NCBI RefSeq assembly: GCF_018320785.1
Contig: NC_054877.1
Location: forward strand, 37,408,151-37,472,150
DNA length: 64,000 nt
Direction of reading: 5' to 3'
Source: Cheilinus undulatus
Taxonomy: Eukaryota; Chordata; Actinopteri; Labriformes; Labridae
A program made the position numbers and the translations under genes. The notes below the pieces were generated by a model. The model did no database searches. It saw only the letters and a list, made by a program, of their open reading frames with translations, and had not been told where the DNA came from. Of the stretch, positions 1 through 12,400 are shown piece by piece (positions within the stretch are counted from its first letter, which is position 1; the number at the start of each line of letters is the position of its first letter).

Positions 1-279
1 ACCTGCGCTTGCTGAAAACTTTCTCTGTGTTCAAAACGTTCTCTGTGAGTGCTTACAAAACTTTATCTGCACACTTTAATTTTTGCACTTGGAAACAAGT
101 ATACACTGTCGAGTTATAATGCACATACTGTTTTTGTTGATGTTGTCCTAAAAAGTCTATATAATTGGCAGTCAATACGATTTTTCATTCCTCAACGATC
201 ATGTTTAATTTGGATTTTATTTCACAAAATTGCCAATGATGATAAGGGCATTTTTTGCAAAGTAACTTAAAATGCAGAG

Positions 280-1463
280 CTCCAAATGATTACGCAAAAT
301 TAAAGCTATCTCAATCAAAAACCTCCTTACAGGTCAAGTTCAACATTGGAGCCCTTCTTTGATATCACCTTAATGACTCTCATCCATTGAATTTGTAAGT
401 CCATGTGTAGTTCTTGCCTGTATTTCCTCTGAGGATGCCAGATTTGTCTCCCAGATCTGCTGTTTTGAGGTAAACTGCTGTCCACACTCAGAGAGCTTCC
501 TTTTAAGGATGCTCCACAGTTTCTCAATAGGGATGAGATCAGGGGATGATGGTGGCCACACCATGATTTTGTTTCATGGGATGGTGCTTTTAATCCTGTA
601 GGCACGGTTCTTCTTTTTATACCATTGCAGGAAATCGGCAGTAAGGAACTCTGCTGAGGTTATTTTGACACCTTTAGGCACCTTAAAGAAGCCTACCAAC
701 CCACTTCTATGATTCCAGCCCAAAACATCACTCCACCTCCTCCTTGCTGACGTTACCACCTTGTTGGGACATGGTGGCCATCCAGTAACCATCCAGAACT
801 CCATGCATCTAGACCATCCAGTGTATCATGGCATTCATCTGTGAATAAAGCTGTTTGAAAATTAGTCCTCATATATTTCTGAGTCCACTGCAATCTTGTC
901 TCTTTGTTGGCATTGGTTAAGGGTGGCTCAAATACAGCTTTACATACATCAGCAAGCCTCTGGAGGATCCCGGATCATGAGGTTCCTGGGACTCCAGAGG
1001 TACCAGCAGCTTCAAATACCTGTTTGCCACTCATCAGAGGATTTTTCACACCTTACAAAAACATTCCTTAACACGCCTTTATCTGAACGAGCCAGTCTGC
1101 ACAATGAATCGCACACAAATTTTGTCACAATATGATGATCTTTCTTAATTTTTCGTGAAATATCAATTGTTTTCATACCTTTTGCAAAATACTGCAGTAA
1201 TTCACACTTTTACCTGCAGAAATATCTTTCTTTTTCACAATATTGCATGAATCCTGTGACTTGCCTTGTAATTTGGAACAACCTCCTTAAGTAGTTTCCC
1301 TTTTATCAGGTTCATCTGGCAAACTAATGACCAAACCTGTCAGGGATTGATGTCAGTGATGGAAACTGACAGAAGAAGCAGCACAATTGAGAACGTTACT
1401 TAAAAAAACTAAAAATCAAATGTTTGTTTAAGTGGAATCATACTTGCATAATCATTTTGGAAC
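280..1463 (-). mobile_element. decayed Tc1-like transposon
   Basis: The reverse strand between 370 and 564 keeps the transposase C-terminal signature (SPDLIPIEKLWSILK), which resembles the Tc1 SPDLNPIENLW motif. Further upstream pieces of the frame (GFFKVPKGV, CHSSEDFSH) are broken by stops and shifts. Diverged terminal inverted repeats are seen as CCAAATGATTACGCAAAAT at 282 and a matching arm ending near 1461. It is not functional. Confidence 0.75.
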
Positions 1464-1899
1464 GCAACCTGATTTGAAGTTATCAGCATGGGGTTCTCCC
1501 AAGACTTCTCTTCATGTATGAAGTACCTGTTATGACAGTTGGGACTTGAAAAAGGGGGATTAACTGTTGTGGGCTTAAATTGGTGAAACATTTGTGAAGG
1601 GGTGTGCCCACCCGATGACCTGTTGAAGCACCAAGGGCCTACACTAAAAAGCTTGGACTTGTAAATGAGCGATTGGTAGCCATCATTCTCATGTAGGCAG
1701 GGACTCTGCCCTGTCCTTGAGATGATGGTGATGAACTCATTGGATTACAGACTTCCCCATTCCTGTCATTTAATGTATTTATTAACTGTGAGAAATAAAA
1801 CTAAATCGAAAAATAACACTAAATACCAGTTACAGTCCAACTGACCAGTAAAAGGGAAGCTAAGGTGTCTGTGTAAAAAACTATGACTGGGTAGCCAAC
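1464..1899. other. intergenic, nothing recognised
   Basis: No open frame, transposon end or RNA gene is supported in this stretch. CTTGAGATGATGGTGATGAACTC and neighbouring sequence look unique. Confidence 0.4.
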
Positions 1900-2370
1900 A
1901 TCATATTTTATATTTGCATCTCACAATTGTAACTTATGATTTCAACTTTTTATTTCACATATTGACCTTTAAGATTCACAATTTTAAATTTTGAGTCATA
2001 CTTTGACCTTTGACTTTGACTCATGAGTTTGACTTTTATCATATGTTGACCTTTCAGACTCATAATGATGGCTTTTGTCTCATAATTTGACTGTTCTAAC
2101 TCATGATTTGAAATCTATCTCATATTTTGACCTGTAAAACTCATGATTTTGACTTTGATCTCATATTTTGACCTTTTAAACTTCTGATTTAGACTTTATT
2201 ATCTCAATTTTTGACCTTAAAAACTTATGATTTAGACTTTCTCTCACATACATTTGCCTTTTCTCTCATGATTATGACTTCTCATTTTGTGTTTTTACCT
2301 TTTGAACTAACTTAACTTCACATCTGATTTTAAGCGTTTGAACTTACCATTTCGACTTTTAAAGTTTCAA
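1900..2370. repeat. A/T-rich minisatellite, unit about 40 bp
   Basis: About eleven diverged units of the type TCATATTTTGACCTTTAAAA followed by CTCATGATTTTGACTTTGAT, i.e. a 20-bp half-unit repeated with alternating endings. The TTTGACCTTT and ATGATTT words recur every 20-25 bp. Units become less regular towards both ends. Confidence 0.8.
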
Positions 2371-3299
2371 AATCATTTATCATCAATGCAAAGGTTTTTT
2401 CCTCCCACACTTCGTTACTGGTGAAAATGAGGTTGACAGTTTATGGTTGAATGTTGACCCTGTTTAGGCTCTCAGGTAAGACCTGATCTCAGAATCCGGC
2501 CCCTGCTGTGATTGACTTTGACACCCCCTTGATGAACACCTGTTGAAAAAATCTCCCTCTACTGTTGGCGCCAAGCTGAGTTTACAGGTGGTACTAATGA
2601 CGATGACGTCATTGTTTAAATAAAACCATGTCATTAAAAAAAACGATGAGACTATGCTGTTTACATATTAACAATGTAACAACAACATTAATAATAATCC
2701 ATTACTTATCATTTAAACGTATCATGCATATAAACCACACATTATTTTGCAGAAGAATTCTTGTCCTATTTTTTATATCACCCCTAAAATATTACTAACG
2801 TTAAATGACATGTACCTTCAACATTCATACTAGTCTCGTTCAACAAACGTGGTTTTCTTTCTGACTAAATAATACGTTTCGTTTCTCCACTCTTGATGAT
2901 TTACAGAGAAGTCGGTGGAAAGAAAAGACATTCTCACGTGTCTGCTGCCCTCTGGAGGTTGCTAGTGTCTGTACTACAGCCACCAGCTGTTCCTTAGTAA
3001 AACAAAATCTGCAATGTCATGGCAAAGCCCTGGAATATATTTGTCACCAGGCGGTCGGTCTGCTGTTGAAACAACCAGGTCACAATTTTTCAAGGCTTGA
3101 TAGGCCAATATGACTCTGAAGTAACGGAAATATTCCCTCACGTTTATGCTTCGGTATTCCTTGTCATCTCTCTTATTTTTTTTAAATATAAATTAAAAGT
3201 TATAAAAAAAAACCTTTCATTATATAATATTTGGCTACATATCCTCAAATTATTTGACAAATAAATTGTGACTTTTAACAATAAATCGTGACTTTCCTC
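2371..3299. other. intergenic, upstream of putative dis3l2 promoter
   Basis: No coding or mobile feature is supported. ACTAATGACGATGACGTCATT at about 2592-2612 contains a full palindromic CRE (TGACGTCA), isolated and far from the suggested first exon. The rest is A/T-rich. Confidence 0.4.
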
Positions 3300-3433
3300 A
3301 ATGTTGTGTTTTAATGTAGTTCTCAAATTTCCTACTGCACACGAACACATCATGGCAGTAACGTTACATGACGACAAAGGAAGTGAATACATCAGTTAGC
3401 AGTTCGCTCTCAACAGCGGCAGAGTTACATAAG
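3300..3433 (+). promoter_or_regulatory. possible dis3l2 promoter and non-coding exon 1
   Basis: Because coding exon 1 starts at a splice acceptor, a non-coding exon should lie upstream. This stretch is locally richer in CpG than its surroundings, has an ETS-like GGAAGTG at 3379-3385, a CRE-like TGACG at 3369-3373 and a YY1-like CATCATGGCAG. It ends in a good donor, AAG|GTAAAAG at 3431-3437. There is no TATA box in the expected place. This is inference only; another upstream exon is possible. Confidence 0.3.
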
Positions 3434-4206
3434 GTAAAAGCATTGAATAAGGTAATGTTTCATTCTTGAGTGTGGCAGTCTTTGCTTTAAATTTTTGATG
3501 TGTATCGTGGTCAGGGTAGCGGTTACTTGACGGACGAAATACGTCAGTGGTTAATTTTTGTTAGTTAACACCTGCCGTTACTGGCATATAGCTGATGCTA
3601 GTTGGGCATGCTATTAACTGAGCTAACGTTCAGTCCAAACTTTTACCTGTAGTCAAGTAGAGCTACGTCGTGGATGGCATTTTAAACTTGTTAAGACTGA
3701 AAACTAGAAGACAACGTGATGGAACTGTATTTACAATTGTGCAACAGCTCGCCGTCATTTAAATTAGGGCAACAAAACTTATGTTAACTATGTTTTAACA
3801 AACCTACCTGTATGATGTAAGACAAGTTGACTACCCAGCAATAAGTCACCTTCAGAAGAAATGTTCTAGTTATGGATGAGTCAGCATCTATTTTAGTACA
3901 GCAGTTAACTTTAATAAAAATGGTAACAGATAGGGCAGTTATCAAGTTAGGATTAGTCTACATAATGTGAAATAAGTGCATTTCTCAGTAACAAGTCACC
4001 CTCTCAAGAGTTGTCAGTCATAAGTTTAACCATCTTTTAAATTTTGGGCATTTATGATGTACTTTAAATACTTTTTTGACGCTACATTGACTGATGTTGA
4101 CAATGTTTTTGTGTGTAATTTCTACAGTTTACTGGCTAGATGGACTTATGCCTCTCCTAAACAGAATTTCAAAGCCTACATATTATTATCCATTATCACT
4201 CACATG

Positions 4207-5530
4207 CAGATGAGGATGAAATTATAAGCCCCTATGAAATTTTAATTATTTTTATTTCCAAGTGCTGTTAGACAAGGGAAGTCAATTTTAACACAGCTTC
4301 TCCAAACATCTTCGTTTTATTTTGGATGCTGACATTATTTGACTTAGCACGGAAACTACCAGGGTAAAATTATAAGCCCCCTTGATGCTAATAGTCAGAC
4401 GTGTCTCCTGTTTGCTGGATATTATCCTGCAGTCGTTTGATGCGGTTTTCAGAAACTCTCAGGCACTTCTCCTGAGGAATCCCAGCCCATTCTTCTTTGG
4501 TGCCTCCAGATTTGATGGTCTTCTGGGATGGACCTTGGTCTTCAGTTCACCTCACAGATTTGCAGGATTCAAGTGAAGGCTTTGTGCAGGCCAGTCAATA
4601 ACGTTTACTTTGGTCTTCTGGAGGCAGTTCTTCACCAGGAGCCGTGTGTGTTTTGGGTCAGACAAAGCGATAACCCAAACCCAGTTTTACTGCTTGAGGT
4701 TTTCTTTCCAGATCTTCACATATCCTCCTTTCATCATGATTCCTTCCACCTTAACAAGATTCCCAGCTCCAGATGCACTGAAGCATCCCCCAGCATTACA
4801 CTGCCACCTCTGTGTTTCTCTGTGAGGACGGTGTTCTTTGGGTTATACGCCTCTCTTTCTCCAGACATAAGCAATGTCTCTGTGGCCAACAAGCTCTAGT
4901 TTGGTATCATCTGACCAAAGGACCTGCTTCCATTAGGCATAATCTTTCTCTAAATTGACCTTAGCATACTTCAGTCTTTCTTGAAGGTGTCTCTTCTGCA
5001 GGAGTGGGGTTTTTCTTGGCCTTAGTCCATTCCTGTGCAGGGCTCCAGTGATTGTGTTCTGAGACTACAATTCCTGACATGACTCAGTTAATCACTAGTG
5101 TCTTGGCAGTTGTTCTGAGGTCTTTAGACACACCTCTCACTAGTTTTCTCTCTAGAGTCTTTGAAATCTTTCGTTTCTATCTCTGCCAGGCTTGTTCTGT
5201 AGTCTGTGGCTCTCTTTGAATATCTTGATACTTCTGACTGGAGTTCTTGACACTTGGGGTTGCTGTGAAAACTGTAATCTTTCTCTTGCTTTGTGAGCAT
5301 CAATTCTTTTTTTAATTCTAAACTGATTCTTTTGTTTTTGCCACGATGCTTTCTCTAGTGACATCTCAAACCTTTCCCGAAGTTTTTATATTGTGTGTAA
5401 ATTGGGAGATGACTTTTAGTTTTCAAAGTAAAATAAAACTAGGATGTTTTGGAAAAGCTGTGTTAAAAGATATTTGCTCTGTTTAACAGCTCTTAGGGAA
5501 ACTCTCATAAAAACTTACATTTTATAGGTA
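4207..5530 (-). mobile_element. Tc1-like transposon with IR/DR ends, inactive
   Basis: The left end carries two direct copies of AAATTATAAGCCCC (about 4219 and 4367), 148 bp apart, as in IR/DR-type Tc1 ends. The TIR segment with ACAGCTTCTCCAAACATC is inverted as GATGTTTTGGAAAAGCTGT near 5443. The reverse-strand frame keeps the N-terminal helix-turn-helix region (KPGRDRNERFQRL, 5152-5364), then frameshifted fragments. It lies in the 5' intron of dis3l2. Confidence 0.8.
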
Positions 5531-5710
5531 ATGTAATCCTCATCTGTAACATTGAATGTATTGTTTTCAAATGCAGTATCAAAGTAGCAAAGTGTCAAAC
5601 ATTTTGACAACCTTTCCTCACAGTAAAGCTTGTTGACTAAATTTTAATGTAAACAATCAGAATGTGTGTGGTTTTGTCATTTCAGTGACTGCACCTTTCA
5701 CGGTTGCCTA

Positions 5711-6452
5711 ATGGATTCTCCGAGGCACGATAAGAAGACCAACCTAAACCGAGAGCAGAAGAACAGCCAGAGGCAGTCATCCGCTCCTCGTCAGAAAGAT
5801 GCCTATGCTAGGCTTCTCAGTCAGCACAACAGCAGCAAATTCAGTCAGTATCTGGAACAATATGCAAGGGACACGTTATTTCAAAGAGAGGGAAATGGCC
5901 CAAGCACACAAGCCCAGAGTGACAGGCTTAATATCCCACAGCAAAAGAGGGATCAAGTGCCCTATGATTTCTCTGATTCAAGTGATTTTTCCCCTTCATC
6001 AATGAAAAGTATAGCAGATGAGAGTTCGCTGTCTTTGTACATGGAAAAACTGAACACCCGCAGTGCTCCACAGGACTGTGAGAGAAAGCAAGGCATGTCT
6101 GACAGACAGCACCGGGGACAGAGAAGAGACACCACCACAAGCCAAGATGGTGATATCGAGTCTGGTGAGGAACTCATCTCTCTAAAACCCAACGACTCAA
6201 AAAGACAACAGAAGCAGCAAAAGAAAAATAAAGGACCCAAGGAGATGGACTCATTTGTTGGATCCCCCCAGTCCCCCAAAGCCAGTACAAGTGGACAAGA
6301 GCAAGAGAGGATGAAGTCGAAGAAAAAAAATCAGGCGAAGCACCAAGAGGAGGACAAAAGTAAGGAAGGGGTGTCGACACCTGGGTCTGACACTCAGATG
6401 GCAAGGCCGAAGTCCCCTCATGGCAGGGACAAAACACTGCAGCAGCTCAGAG
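5711..6452 (+). other. dis3l2: dis3l2 coding exon 1: long low-complexity N-terminal leader
   Basis: This one exon encodes residues 1-247, none of which I can match to the human protein. It is rich in K, Q, S, E, R and D, with no hydrophobic segment or signal peptide, so it is probably disordered. Two stretches could be helical: residues about 28-55 ([18 protein letters not shown]) and about 111-118 (SLSLYMEKL). Basic K/Q-rich tracts near 180-195 and 220-235 resemble nuclear localisation or RNA-binding patches. A splice acceptor (TTTCAG, ending 5685) precedes the ATG, and the donor AG|GTACTG ends the exon at 6452. The frame is open throughout and joins the conserved part in phase. Confidence 0.85.
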
Positions 6453-9400
6453 GTACTGAAAATGTTAGGTGAAGTATCCAAGTTTACTACACTAATGGGA
6501 CTCAAGTAAAAATCAAGCATGTTCCAATCCAACACAACAACAAGTTCTGAGCACCCATTACACAGTACAAAAACAGTGGCAGTAATTGTGCAATTGATCT
6601 TTCTGTCACTTATGGTTGCTTTTGATTAAATTTAAGACTGAAGGTTTGTAGGTTTTTTTTTTTTTTTTGCACTGTTAGATACTATTGATCATGAAAACAA
6701 GTAAGATTATATCATTTTAAAACACTTGGTTTAAGAGTTTCCAAAACTGTACAACCTTCATTTGTAATTATAGTGTTGTTTAACGTTTTTACGACTTTTA
6801 TAATGGTTTAAATTAACAGGTGAACTTTATTTCAGCTTCCAGTGCCAACTCTCCTGCTGACAAGAATAGGAGCAAAGGAGGCAGAGGATCTAAGAAACAA
6901 GTGTTTGAGCCCTACATGACACTTGAGGAGGTGTCCCATGGCCTTAAAAGAGGAGAGCTCATTCAGGTAGAAAACAATGCTTACAGTTCCTGAGACCATA
7001 TCTGAATCAAAAACATTATTATTAAGTTTAATTTATGTCATTATATAAAAGACATTTCTACATTTTGGCTCTCCTAAATACAAACTTAAACCTCTAGACC
7101 AGTGGTTCTCAACTGATGGGTTGAGAGCTAAAAGTGGGTTGCGGAGCTGTTTCCAGTGGATTGCAAATATGTGCTGGGGAATGACATTGTCAGTTTATGA
7201 AGTACTTTACATTTTTTTCTGCAGTTTAAGTATTTTAATGGCAGAAAAGAAACAAGAAAGTGCTTTTCAGATTTTTAAAATTATCCTGGAATTTTCATTG
7301 TGGATTTTCCTACAATCTTTAGAGAATTTTGCCTGCAGACTTTAAGAACTTACCCTCAAATTTTGTGAGTTTTCTTTCAGCATTTTCCCCAGAAATTTTT
7401 AGTAACATTATATGGGACTTTTCCTGTAAATGCAAAGAAATTTTGCTTGGAACTTGAAACTTTTTGGAACTTTCAGCATTAATTATCAAGACTTTTCCAA
7501 GAACCCTTTCTTTGTTTTTATTTTATGTTCTGTACTGTCTGAGGTCCAAACAGCACTGTTATTTACTAAATAAATCTGGCTGAAAAAGAAATATTGGAAA
7601 TTTTGGTTGTGATGGCTGATAAAGGAGTTGGTAGTGGGTCCTGAGGCTAGACAACTTGAGAACCTCTATTCTAGACCAGTGGTTCTCAATTGGTCAGGCA
7701 TCAGGACCCACTACTTCCTCCTTAAGAGAAACCATGACCTAGATTTAAAAAAAAATCTTCATTTATTCCATGAATGTTGATTAATCAGTCGTCACTGGTT
7801 AATCAGTTTTCTTGGCTACCATTACACCATAAAGACATAAGAACACTAAATAGAAAACTTGCTGAACAAAGAGACGGAACAAAACAAATACGTTATAAAA
7901 GCACATCAAGGATTTGCATGCATACATTATATTTTATTCAATTTTCCTGAGATAGCATGGAAGTTTGGTAATTTCTCTTAAAAGTTCCTTCTTGTCATCG
8001 GCACACCAGCTTTATTCCCCAACAAAAGGGAGATAAATAGGTAGAAACCTTGAGGAAATACACTGAATTTTACTCGTAATCATAGCAAAAACCTAAAAAA
8101 AATACATGTATGAAATAACTGTATGCCCACATGGGCTTCCGTAGACAAAGTTTTGGTCACTTTTTTTTCCCTGGCATACACTCACAACCCACCAGAAAGA
8201 GCTTTGTGACCCACACACTTATAGCAGCATTTACAGAAGTAAAATACACATTATACAACTGAATCAATTTCTGAATTTCTACATACTTCCTTTGCAGGGT
8301 CAAATAAGAATCAACCCAAAGAAATACCATGAAGCTTTCATCCCATCTCCTGTAAGTTTAACCCAGAGCGAACTGGGCCCATAAAACACCATATTGTTAA
8401 CATTTCTGATTTTGCAGTGTACTTAAAAGTAAATGTAAATTTACATGTGATTTAGTGTTTAAATCCCTTAAAGGTTGAAATAAATCTTTTCTTCTTTTCA
8501 GGATGATACCAGGGATATATTTCTGGATGGGATTGTAGTTCGAAACAGAGCGTTGAATGGAGATATAGTGGTGGTACAAATCCTTCCTCGAGAACAGTGG
8601 AAGGTAGACTAACCTTACAACCTCTGTCTGCAACATTCAAAGTGTATCATTTTCATCAAAAAGAACCTTTTCAGGAATTTTTCCCCAGGACAGTAAAATA
8701 GACATTTATGGAGTGTATCAGTAAGAAATTAATGTACTATGCTGGTCTGTTCAGGTTGTGAGGTCGGATACTGACTGTGAGGGTGCCAGTGAGTCAGAGA
8801 GCCAAAGGGAGAATACAGCGAAGAAGAGGACAGCACAACTCACACCAAGGCCGGGTGCTAATGCTGAAGAGCAGTGCAGTGACCAAGACGAGTTCATCAG
8901 AAAAGTTCAGAACACTCTCACTGAAACAGGTAAACTTCATATGCAGAAGAGCAGACTACATAGAACATCAGTACTCTGGTGATAATACAAGCAATTTAAA
9001 CTCACCTTCAGTTTGGTAATTGTTGTGTTCATTTATTTTTAAAACCAACAAAAAAGAGCAGAGCAGCAGAGTTCAGCTTGTATGTGTAAATCTTCCCTCT
9101 TTTCTGATGGAAATAGGAGAACCTCTAGAAGACCCCTCAACCCCGAGATCCAATGGGGAAATACTCCAAAAGACCGCTAAAGTGAGCTCCATGCCTATTT
9201 GTTATGCTGTGCCTTGCGCAAAATTAAACATAGATTTAAAGATAATTACACAAATGTGCATTTTTTTCTGCCAGGATGCAAAGAAAATGTGGTGTTGTAT
9301 TTTCCAAAAGAGTACATTTTATTTAAACTCTACTGAAAGGAGACCTAGGCCTTCAGTCCAGCCAGTAAAGTGACTATGACTAGCAGCCTTACTCCAATTG

Positions 9401-12400
9401 GTCTCCTGTTTAATCACAACTTAAACAAGTTAATTTGAGTTGTCATTCAGAATTTATCCTGCTTGTTTATAACAGACATTTATTTGCACTTAAGAGCTTG
9501 TACTCTGAAAAGATAGCGTTAAGGACAAGCTGAGATGGCAACAGTTCAGCCTGTTAATTCATGTGTTCCCTTAAAGTGATTTGTTATTTGATAGCCTGAA
9601 ATGAGGACGTTTTATTAGCAACTAAGTCTTAAGTTTGAAGTGTTTACAATATTTCTGGTGTGGTTTACCCATCAGGTGGTGTACATTGTCGAAAAGAAAC
9701 ACTCAAGAGCTGTCACAGGCTTCCTCAAATTCCTGCCCGATAAAACCTTTGCCATGTTCTCCCCTGTCGACCACCGGGTGCCACGGATCAACATTCCCCT
9801 CACTGACTGTCCGGAAAACTTTCATTCCCGCCCTGGAGATTACACCAACACCTTGTTCATATGTCGGATTACAAATTGGGCAGCCGACAGCAACTTTGCA
9901 GAAGGGTGAGTGTTAATATTCAAATGTTGAATCTTCACAACAGTCAACCAGCCTGCCTTACTCTCTTCCGATGTCTCCTCCAGTCGACTCGCCAAGACTT
10001 TGGGTCAGGCTGGAGAGATCGAGCCAGAGACAGAGGGCATCCTGACAGAGTACGACGTAGATTCGTCTGAGTTTTCAGATGAGGTGTTAGACTGCCTGCC
10101 CAAGAACCTGCCTTGGACCATCCCACCTGAGGAGATGAGGAAGAGAAGGGATTTGAGGTAGGACTAGGAAGTTTGACAGTAAAGAGGGACAACCTGATAA
10201 TGAATATAAAGTTGTGACCATGAGAAAACAAGATATTTTCAGAAGGTTTCACAGCAGTTTCATTTCTATTAGAACCCATAAACACAACAAAATACAGTAG
10301 TATAGTACTGGATTTTGTTTGTATGGAGTAGCAGCCATTCTTACACAGCTCCCACAAGGATGATAGTTATCATTCACATGTCAACAGATGTATAGCTGAG
10401 TCCATTTGGCTTCTCCTTAAGTTGAACAAGTCATGTTAACATCATGGGAAAACACATAAATTGTAGAGTAAACCTAGTTGCTGCATTTTCATTTTGTCCA
10501 GTATGCATACTAAAGCAGGAATCTGTGCTAATACAGACACTACCACAGACGTCAGCTGGGTTGTGACTGATAACTAACTTTGGGGAAAATTAAGCTCATA
10601 AAACCCTTTGTTACTTTCATCAGCAGGGATGCAGATGTTTTTTGTTGATATTTCCAAACTTATTTTTGCAAATACTGATACATGCACACCTTTTATTTAC
10701 TGTAAAGAACACCAAGTGTCTCCTGAGATGCAAGGAAGTTGACCGTCTGGTATTTGTTTTATGCTTTGGGCTTCATTCAAAACATTCAGGGCTTAAGATA
10801 GCTTTGAAGAAGTGGGTCACATCTCCTTCAATGTGTAGCACCCTAGGCAACCAACTATACCTGATGGTACACTCTTATGTTTTATTTAATGTTTGTCATT
10901 TATTGACAGGACTCAAGTGTACTTTATTATGTCTTAATTAGGCCATGGTTTAATATGAAAAACAAAGCACTATTTTATCATGTATAGGAGAGAGTGCATC
11001 TTCACCATTGACCCGTCCACTGCCAGAGACCTGGACGATGCTCTGTCCTGCAGACTACTTCCTGATGGTAAAAACAACTTAACTGTGACTTTTATTGATT
11101 GAGATTCAGAGTTGTTAGAGCTATTTATTCAGAGTGTTTGGTCTCTGACTGTCTTTGCCACACAGGAAACTTTGAGGTTGGAGTCCACATTGCTGATGTT
11201 AGTTATTTTGTGGAGGAGGGAAATGCTTTGGATAACATCGCCAGCCAAAGAGCAACAACTGTTTACCTGGTTCAGAAGGTAGGGGGGTTTTAACCTTTCT
11301 TTTCAAAATTTTTTAATAAGCAGCTCAACTGTCTGCAGTCATTGGTTACTTGTCAATTAAAAGTCATTTGACTGATATCTTTATGGTTATAATTTTTTTT
11401 CTAAGTGTGTTTGTGTTTTATCCCCATTCAGGTGATCCCCATGCTGCCCAGGCTGCTGTGTGAAGAGCTGTGCAGTCTGAATCCTCTCACTGACAGACTC
11501 ACCTTTTCTGTCATTTGGGAAATCACCCCAGAGGGAAAGGTATGATCATTTAAAATCATATTACAGGTAAAGTCAGTGTGTTTTACACTTAAAAACAAAA
11601 TAAAGAAAATGCACAAGTAAACCATGGCACATAGGTCACCGTAGGATCACAAATTTAAGTTGAGGAAAATTTAGAAAAGTTATTCACTCAACATTCATTC
11701 CTTAGCTGTTAGATATGCACCAATTGACCAACTGGTGACCAAGAGCGGAACAGTTTTCATTCTATCTTGATTGGTGACCATTTGGTCCTCTTAAATCTGT
11801 ACAATTTTGTGCCCATCTCAAACCCTTACACACAATCTGAGAATTTCATGCAATTGGAACAGAGACAAACACGGAGCAACAGCCACACCTGAAGAGAGGA
11901 AATCCCTTTACCTACAAGGGAGTAAACTGAGACTGTTTTGTATCCAATTATGGCACACTGATGAACAACAATATAGGAAAGAGTAAAACACTAAAGAAAA
12001 CATTTTTGCATTAGTCAAGCCATTTTGAAGGTGATTGATGATTTAGAACAACACCTGCTGTTTCCTTCTTGCTCGCTTGCACCTCTTCTCTCTCGCCCTC
12101 TTTCTCACCCTCACTTAAACACCACGGTTTGCCCATGTATCAAGTGGATATCAACCATGAAAATGTAACAAAGGCAGAAGTTTGTAGCCAACTCACCGGT
12201 CATAACAGACACTGAATTAAAAAGTTGCTTTCTATCTCTCTAATTTGGCACAAGCCTGTGCTGTATGAAGATCTCTGTCAAGATGGATGGATCCAGAGTA
12301 ATTTTAAAGGACTGACAGAGCCACAGACTCGCAGTGCGAAACAGTTTGCCATATTCTACGAATTTTCATAGTGAAGGCAAACAAAAACGCAGCAAACTTA

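Larger units (their letters stand above)
6836..9905 (+). other. dis3l2: dis3l2 exons 2-7: cold-shock domain region
   Basis: Exon 2 carries [21 protein letters not shown], matching the start of the conserved human region. Exons 3-4 complete CSD1 ([32 protein letters not shown]). Exons 5-6 (8755-8929, 9117-9181) encode a poorly conserved acidic/Q-rich linker between the two CSDs, which is also variable between species. Exon 7 (9676-9905) begins CSD2 ([19 protein letters not shown]) and runs through [11 protein letters not shown] and LFICRITNW. These OB folds form the face of the RNA funnel in known DIS3L2 structures. Confidence 0.93.

Noticed and set aside
2592..2612. Palindromic CRE (TGACGTCA) as the dis3l2 promoter
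   Set aside because: It is about 0.8 kb from the nearest plausible first exon and no transcript start features surround it.
5962..6535. Overlapping reverse-strand open frames of 87-105 residues
   Set aside because: They are shadows of the long dis3l2 exon 1, caused by its low stop-codon density on the opposite strand.
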